A stretch of DNA of 64,000 nucleotides, taken from positions 356,331-420,330 of the forward strand of contig NZ_QMKQ01000002.1 of assembly GCF_003287975.1 (NCBI RefSeq). Reading direction: 5' to 3'. The position numbers were made by a program, and so were the translations under genes. The DNA is from Arthrobacter sp. AQ5-05. Its GTDB lineage: Bacteria > Actinomycetota > Actinomycetes > Actinomycetales > Micrococcaceae. Below, one piece after another: positions 60,327 to 64,000 of this stretch (positions are counted from its first letter, which is position 1; each line of letters opens with the position of its first letter). The notes under the pieces are model-generated. The model was not told where the DNA came from. It did no database searches and saw only the letters and a program-made list of their open reading frames with translations.

Positions 60327-61350
60327 CTATGTCCAGGCCTGGGCCGCGGGCCAGACCCGTGGCAGGTGCAAGGTGATATTCCGGGCGATGGAGGGGATCC
60401 GTGACGGGACGTAAATGAGTTTGGTACGCAGGGTTCGCTTCTTCGCGCGGGTGAAGCGGCCCGCGTCGAGGATTTCGGCGGACCAGGTGAAATTGTAGGC
60501 GATGGCAGCGGCGTGGAGCCATGCCGCGTTGGCGTAGAATTTTCCCGAAGGGCAAGTTAGACAGTGCTGAATCCTTCGGCTCGGCGTTGGCGGACTCGAT
60601 GATCGCGAGTTGGCGGTGGGTCTTGTCCATGTCCATTGTGCCCAGCACGTTGCGGGCGATGGTGCTGAATACGCCGTGGAAGCTGTAGGGGCCAAAGAGG
60701 GTGCCCTGCCCGGCGGCCTTATTGGATTCAGCTCGGGACTGCGGCGCCCGATCGGCAGTCTGGGTGTCCAGGCGCTTTCCTTCTTGGAGGCAAAGGCCGC
60801 GTAGTCAACTTCCGCGACTTCGGCCCGGGAAATCCACCGTTCGGTGTCCTGATCGAAGATGGTTTGAGGATATTGGATGGTTTCCCACGCGTCGTCCGCA
60901 ATCGAGGCAATGGCCTTCTTGACGGAGGAGTTCATGCGGACCGTCACGAACATGTCAGTGCCTTGGGCCAGCGCGGTGGCCACCACGGATTAGTAGTAGC
61001 AGGCGGAATCGGTGCGGACAAGAAACCGGCCCTCGGCGGCAAACGTTCGTCCTGTTCGCAAGGGCTCGGTGACGAAGCTGGCCGCTCGCAGGCCTAGGAC
61101 GCCGAGCCCTTGCGCAGGCGCTGGGCCAAGATTCCCAGGGGCGTGCCCCGCGCAGGAGACGATTCCCAGCAGTGCGTTCAGGCCGCAGGCCCCGGAGTAA
61201 CCGAAACCTGTGCCCTGCTGCTGGTAGCCGTGGACCTCGATAATGCTGAGTGTCGTCGACGTCGATGAACACGAAGCCCTTGCCTTCCACGGTTCCCAGC
61301 AAGGGGACCTTGAGCAGAGCCGTTGCATTCTGGAAATTGATTTAGACTAC
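60327..61350 (-). pseudogene. IS1380 family transposase, decayed
   Basis: On the minus strand the DDE transposase of IS1380 can be followed through several frames: VFIDVDDT and the EVHGYQQQG block (about 61290-61210), GYSGACGLNALLGIVSCAG, LVRTDSACYY then a stop near 60990, MNSSVKKAIASIADDAWETIQYP and ERWISRAEVAEVDYAAF from 60929, and the C-terminal ESANAEPKDSALSNLP / GKFYANAAWLHAAAIAYNF in shifted frames to a stop at 60327. At least two frameshifts and internal stops make it inactive. Its 5' end is lost at the junction with the next remnant. Confidence 0.75.
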
Positions 61351-61369
61351 GGCCTGGACTTGCTGGATC

Positions 61370-61882
61370 GGCTTGTTCTGCGCGTGCAAGGCCCGGGTGG
61401 CTAGCCGGATCTCTGTCAAGCCTGTGGCACGCAGCGCGTTGAGCGCCGCGTTGGTCAGTCAGGGCGGCGAGGCTCCCCGGTGCGTGCCCGGTGCGCATCT
61501 GGTTGCGGTCCTCCTGAGATGTGTTGTCCCGGTGGATATTGTCTTCAATGGACCAGTGCCCCGCACAAGGTCCGCAACGTATCCCTGGCCGGCAAGGTGG
61601 GGCGGGAAGCCAGTCAGGATCAACACCGTTTCGACGCTGGTCGTACCCTGGTGGATTTGTTCCCGGATCAGCCGGGCGCTACTGGCGCAGCCTGGGCCAG
61701 TCCGGAGAGATTACGGCAACCAGCATGACGAGCTGAATCTTGCGGATCACCACCCACCCATAACCAGTGCTGTTGGTGGTGTCGGTGACCGGGACCTCGG
61801 CCCAGAGCAAGTCCCGGACCAGCGCGTGCATCGTCGGATGGTTTCCCTTTAGCCCAGCCATTTCTCTAATGGATAGTGGCAA
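61370..61882 (-). pseudogene. ISAs1 family transposase, 3' part, decayed
   Basis: The minus strand reads LKGNHPTMHALVRDLLWAEVPVTDTT (ISAs1: KGNQPTLH...W..VP), then in another frame IREQIHQGTTSVETVLILTGFP, YVADLVRG HWSIEDNI and NQMRTGHAPGSLAALTNAALNAL in shifted frames, matching the ISAs1 VRGHWGIEN...QVRTG pattern. The N-terminal half is missing, cut at about 61883 where the IS110 region begins, and frameshifts are present. It meets the IS1380 remnant near 61350-61370. Confidence 0.6.
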
Positions 61883-62138
61883 GCCTGAGGCTGACTGTCA
61901 GACTTGACCCACAGGGACCGGGTGTGACTCGACTTATTTCAGACCTGTCTGGAGGCAGTATCTTACTCGCGACTTGTCCACCTGGACCATGGGGCCAGCC
62001 TGGCTCGCACGGTGGCCTGATACAAGGTTGTCCGTCCCGCGCAACCCTGCGGGATGTGACTCGTTAGAGAATTGCCACGGCGCGATCCCACCCTTGGCCG
62101 GCCGACCAGCATCCCGTCTTCGGAAGGAAGCCACTGCC
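61883..62138 (+). other. Non-coding leader of IS110, possible bridge-RNA region
   Basis: 256 bases without a gene lie between the ISAs1 remnant and the IS110 transposase. Known IS110-group elements encode a bridge RNA in this 5' non-coding end. Hairpins such as TCCCGC/GCGGGA (about 62034-62054) and GGCCA/TGGCC (about 61992-62016) are visible, and TGTGACTCG occurs at 61923-61931 and 62055-62063. The element's left end is not defined because IS110 lacks terminal inverted repeats. Confidence 0.4.
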
Positions 62139-63188
62139 ATGAGTGCAGTCCGGGAAAAACACACGAACATCGTCGGTGTGGACACCCCCGCCCGCACCAA
62201 CACCTACGCCATCCTGGCGGCCACCACCGGCGGCCTCGTGGACACCGCCACGTTCCCCACCAGCACTGCGGGCCTCAAGCGGGCCATCGCGTGGATCGCC
62301 CGGCGCAGCGAACCGGGCCGGACCCTGGTGTCCATCGAGGGCGCCAACTCCTACTGCTCCGGGCTGACCCGTGCCCTGCGCTCCACGGAACTGGAGCTCT
62401 GCGTGGTGCGGCCGCCGCGCCGGACCTCCCGCACGGGACGCTGCAAGTCCGACGACATTGATGCCCTGGCGGCAGCCCGCACGGTGCTCGGCGAACAGGT
62501 CGAGGCCCTGCTGGACCCCCGCGCCGAGGGCAACCGCGAGGCCCTGCGGATCCTGCTCAACACCCGGACCGCCATGGAACGCCAGGGCACCGCCGACCGG
62601 CTGATGCTCAACTCCATGCTGCGGACCATGGACCTGGGTGTCGATGCCCGCAACGCCCTCGCCGACGGGCAGGTCCTGACGGTCAGCCGCTGGCGAGCCT
62701 GCCGCGACGACGACCTGTCAACCAAGATCGCCCGCGCCAAGGCCAAGCGGCTGGCCACCGCCATCCTCCGGTTCCACGGCGAGCTGGAAGCGAACCACCA
62801 GCAGCGGCTGGAGGTCGTGGGCCTGGTGGCAGCCGGCCTGCTGGACCTGCCCGGTGTCGGGCCCGTGTCCGCGGCCCAGGTTCTCGTCTCCTATTCGCAC
62901 CACGGTCGAGTCCATTCGGAGGCCGCCTTCGCCGCGCTGGCCGGGGTGAACCCAATCCCCGCCTCGTCGGGCAACAAGACCCGCCACCGGCTCAACCGCC
63001 ACGGCGACCGACAGCTCAACAAGGCCATTCACACGATTGCCCGCACCCGAATGGCCCACAACCCCGCAACCATCGCATACGTCGAACGACGGACAGTCGA
63101 AGGCAAGACCCTTCGCGACATCCGCCGTTGCATCAAACGATTCATCGCCCGCCAACTCTTCAGGAAACTGCCGGCCCTCTTGAGTTGA
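62139..63188 (+). CDS. IS110 family transposase
   Basis: A 349-residue IS110 transposase, apparently intact. The RuvC-like DEDD residues are Asp15 (VGVDTPART), Glu67 (SIEGANSY), Asp105 and Asp108 (KSDDIDAL). The C-terminal Tnp domain has LPGVGPVSAAQVL and ALAGVNPIPASSGNKTRHRL with the catalytic Ser at 276/277, then NRHGDRQLNKAIH. GGAAGGAAG precedes ATG 62139. It differs from family consensus by VDTPART where VDTHKDTH is usual. Confidence 0.92.
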   Translation: MSAVREKHTNIVGVDTPARTNTYAILAATTGGLVDTATFPTSTAGLKRAIAWIARRSEPGRTLVSIEGANSYCSGLTRALRSTELELCVVRPPRRTSRTGRCKSDDIDALAAARTVLGEQVEALLDPRAEGNREALRILLNTRTAMERQGTADRLMLNSMLRTMDLGVDARNALADGQVLTVSRWRACRDDDLSTKIARAKAKRLATAILRFHGELEANHQQRLEVVGLVAAGLLDLPGVGPVSAAQVLVSYSHHGRVHSEAAFAALAGVNPIPASSGNKTRHRLNRHGDRQLNKAIHTIARTRMAHNPATIAYVERRTVEGKTLRDIRRCIKRFIARQLFRKLPALLS

Positions 63189-63313
63189 TCCATAGAAGGG
63201 TCGCGAGCACTTTTCATGATTCAACACGAAGGGCCTGTTGCGTCATGTCAATACCTCCGGGAAGGTTGATACGTTGCCTCAGAAAGGAACCTCCGCGCAG
63301 GCCGAAGGGCGCA

Positions 63314-63397
63314 GTGCCTCATGTCAAGATGCTCGCGAAAGACAGGGTCCGTGCCTCATCTAAAGTGCTCGCCAAAACATGGGCCATGCTCGCGATA
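63314..63397. repeat. Three copies of a 12-bp motif at the integrase-type IS end
   Basis: ATGCTCGCGAAA (63329-63340), GTGCTCGCCAAA (63365-63376) and ATGCTCGCGATA (63386-63397). The first two are part of longer units starting GTGCCTCAT at 63314 and 63351, 37 bases apart. Such arrays are typical transposase-binding ends. Confidence 0.55.
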
Positions 63398-63399
63398 AT

Positions 63400-63909
63400 C
63401 TATGCGACCTTGGATGCCTGGCTCCGGGTCTTGGTCCGTGCGTAGCCGATGAGTTCTCCCTGGATCCGGGAGATCTGCCTGCTCAGGTCCGCCACGTCCA
63501 CGGTGTCGTAGAGGCGGGCCAGGTGCTCGCGTTGGGGCGGCAGGAGGATTCCGGTGTCGGTCACCCGTTGCGCCGGGGTCCGCGGGGCGTCGTAGTCGCG
63601 CACGTAGCGCCCGGAACGGGTGCGGCGGTGCCCGATGGCCTTCCGTGTGGGCAGGAACAGGTTCTTGCGCAGGTTCACCAGCAGCCACAGCCTGTTCAGC
63701 AGCTCAAGCTCGTGGGCGGTGTCGTACCGGTAGCGGAACGCGCTGCGCCGGACGATGTCACCGTTCTTCTGCTCGACCCACGGATTGTCGTTCGAGTGCC
63801 TGGGGCGGGAGCGGGAGCGGACCAGGGCATGGTGCTCGGACCACCGGTAGACCCCTTCGTTGAGGAACTCGGAGCCGTTGTCGCTGTTAAGCCGAATTCG
63901 GCTTAACAC
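63400..63909 (-). pseudogene. Integrase-core (rve) transposase, 5'-truncated, ISNCY-like
   Basis: The minus strand encodes the second half of a retroviral-type integrase: NSDNGSEFLNEGVYRW (catalytic Asp), HSNDNPWVEQKNGDIVRR (catalytic Glu), RYRYDTAHELELLNRLW, FLPTRKAIGHRRTRSGRYVRDYDAPRTPAQR, ending RIQGELIGYARTKTRSQ. The N-terminus and first Asp are missing: the frame is cut at the palindrome 63886-63907, where a different element begins. The nearest relatives I recall are actinobacterial ISNCY/IS481-like transposases. Confidence 0.7.
63886..63907. repeat. 22-bp perfect palindrome at the edge of another mobile element
   Basis: GTTAAGCCGAA at 63886-63896 is mirrored by its complement to 63907. 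To the right CGGATTATGCCGAGG and a further TAAGCCG (63932-63938) repeat the arm in inverted form, as in a transposon end. The sequence from 63908 to the window edge has no gene. Confidence 0.5.
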
Positions 63910-64000
63910 GGATTATGCCGAGGAAAACGCTAAGCCGAGGGATGCCGGGATTGGCCCGGGTTTCCGGGGATTCCTGGCATCTTTCTCGTCTTAGTGTTTT

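Overview
The window is a high-GC chromosomal segment of an actinobacterium, most likely a Micrococcaceae member (Arthrobacter or a near relative). This rests on a mycothiol-conjugate amidase, an actinobacterial eno-ftsB-DUF501-ppx order, many GTG/TTG starts with purine-rich ribosome binding sites, and a choline oxidase that resembles the Arthrobacter globiformis enzyme as I remember it. Species cannot be fixed from sequence reading alone.

Layout. 1-10.5 kb is a conserved actinobacterial block: phoH2-like, short cis-prenyltransferase, hemolysin III, DUF255 thioredoxin-domain protein, small membrane protein, mca, DUF4307, greA. The order matches my memory of M. tuberculosis Rv1080c-Rv1086 plus phoH2. 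It is interrupted at 4.9-7.7 kb by an accessory patch: a frameshifted HigB-like toxin, its antitoxin and a pRiA4b ORF-3 family gene. 10.7-14.4 kb carries ilvA, an AI-2E family exporter and a Bax inhibitor-1 family protein. 14.7-16.1 kb has a lipoprotein, a PemK/MazF-type toxin with a candidate antitoxin, a decayed tyrosine-integrase end and a tRNA-Leu(UAA): the footprint of an old tRNA-linked island. 16.3-24.1 kb holds ndh with a leaderless-looking promoter, a mycosin-like protease, and the ppx-DUF501-ftsB-eno-mazG cell-division/housekeeping set.

24.5-33.9 kb is a nucleoside uptake and salvage cluster: BMP lipoprotein, ABC ATPase, two permeases, cytidine deaminase, thymidine phosphorylase, a DedA protein and adenosine deaminase. 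It imports nucleosides, deaminates them and releases the sugar phosphate. An M20 amidohydrolase follows. 35.6-40.9 kb is a choline-to-glycine-betaine operon (BetT-like transporter, betaine aldehyde dehydrogenase, choline oxidase). Then come manC, the sdhCDAB operon, a BrkB family protein, a 2'-5' RNA ligase, trpS and xth.

50.6-57.1 kb encodes surface or exported proteins, led by a 1566-residue protein with a dimethylformamidase-like head and four DUF4082 domains. From 57.2 kb to the end the sequence is an accessory zone of lower GC: an NYN/OST-HTH protein, a LuxR remnant, a VOC protein, a predicted three-way-junction RNA just upstream of an orphan Flp pilin, and an insertion-sequence graveyard. 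The graveyard has decayed IS1380 and ISAs1 copies joined to each other, one intact IS110 with a 256-bp non-coding leader that could encode a bridge RNA, and an integrase-type transposase cut by another element at a 22-bp palindrome.
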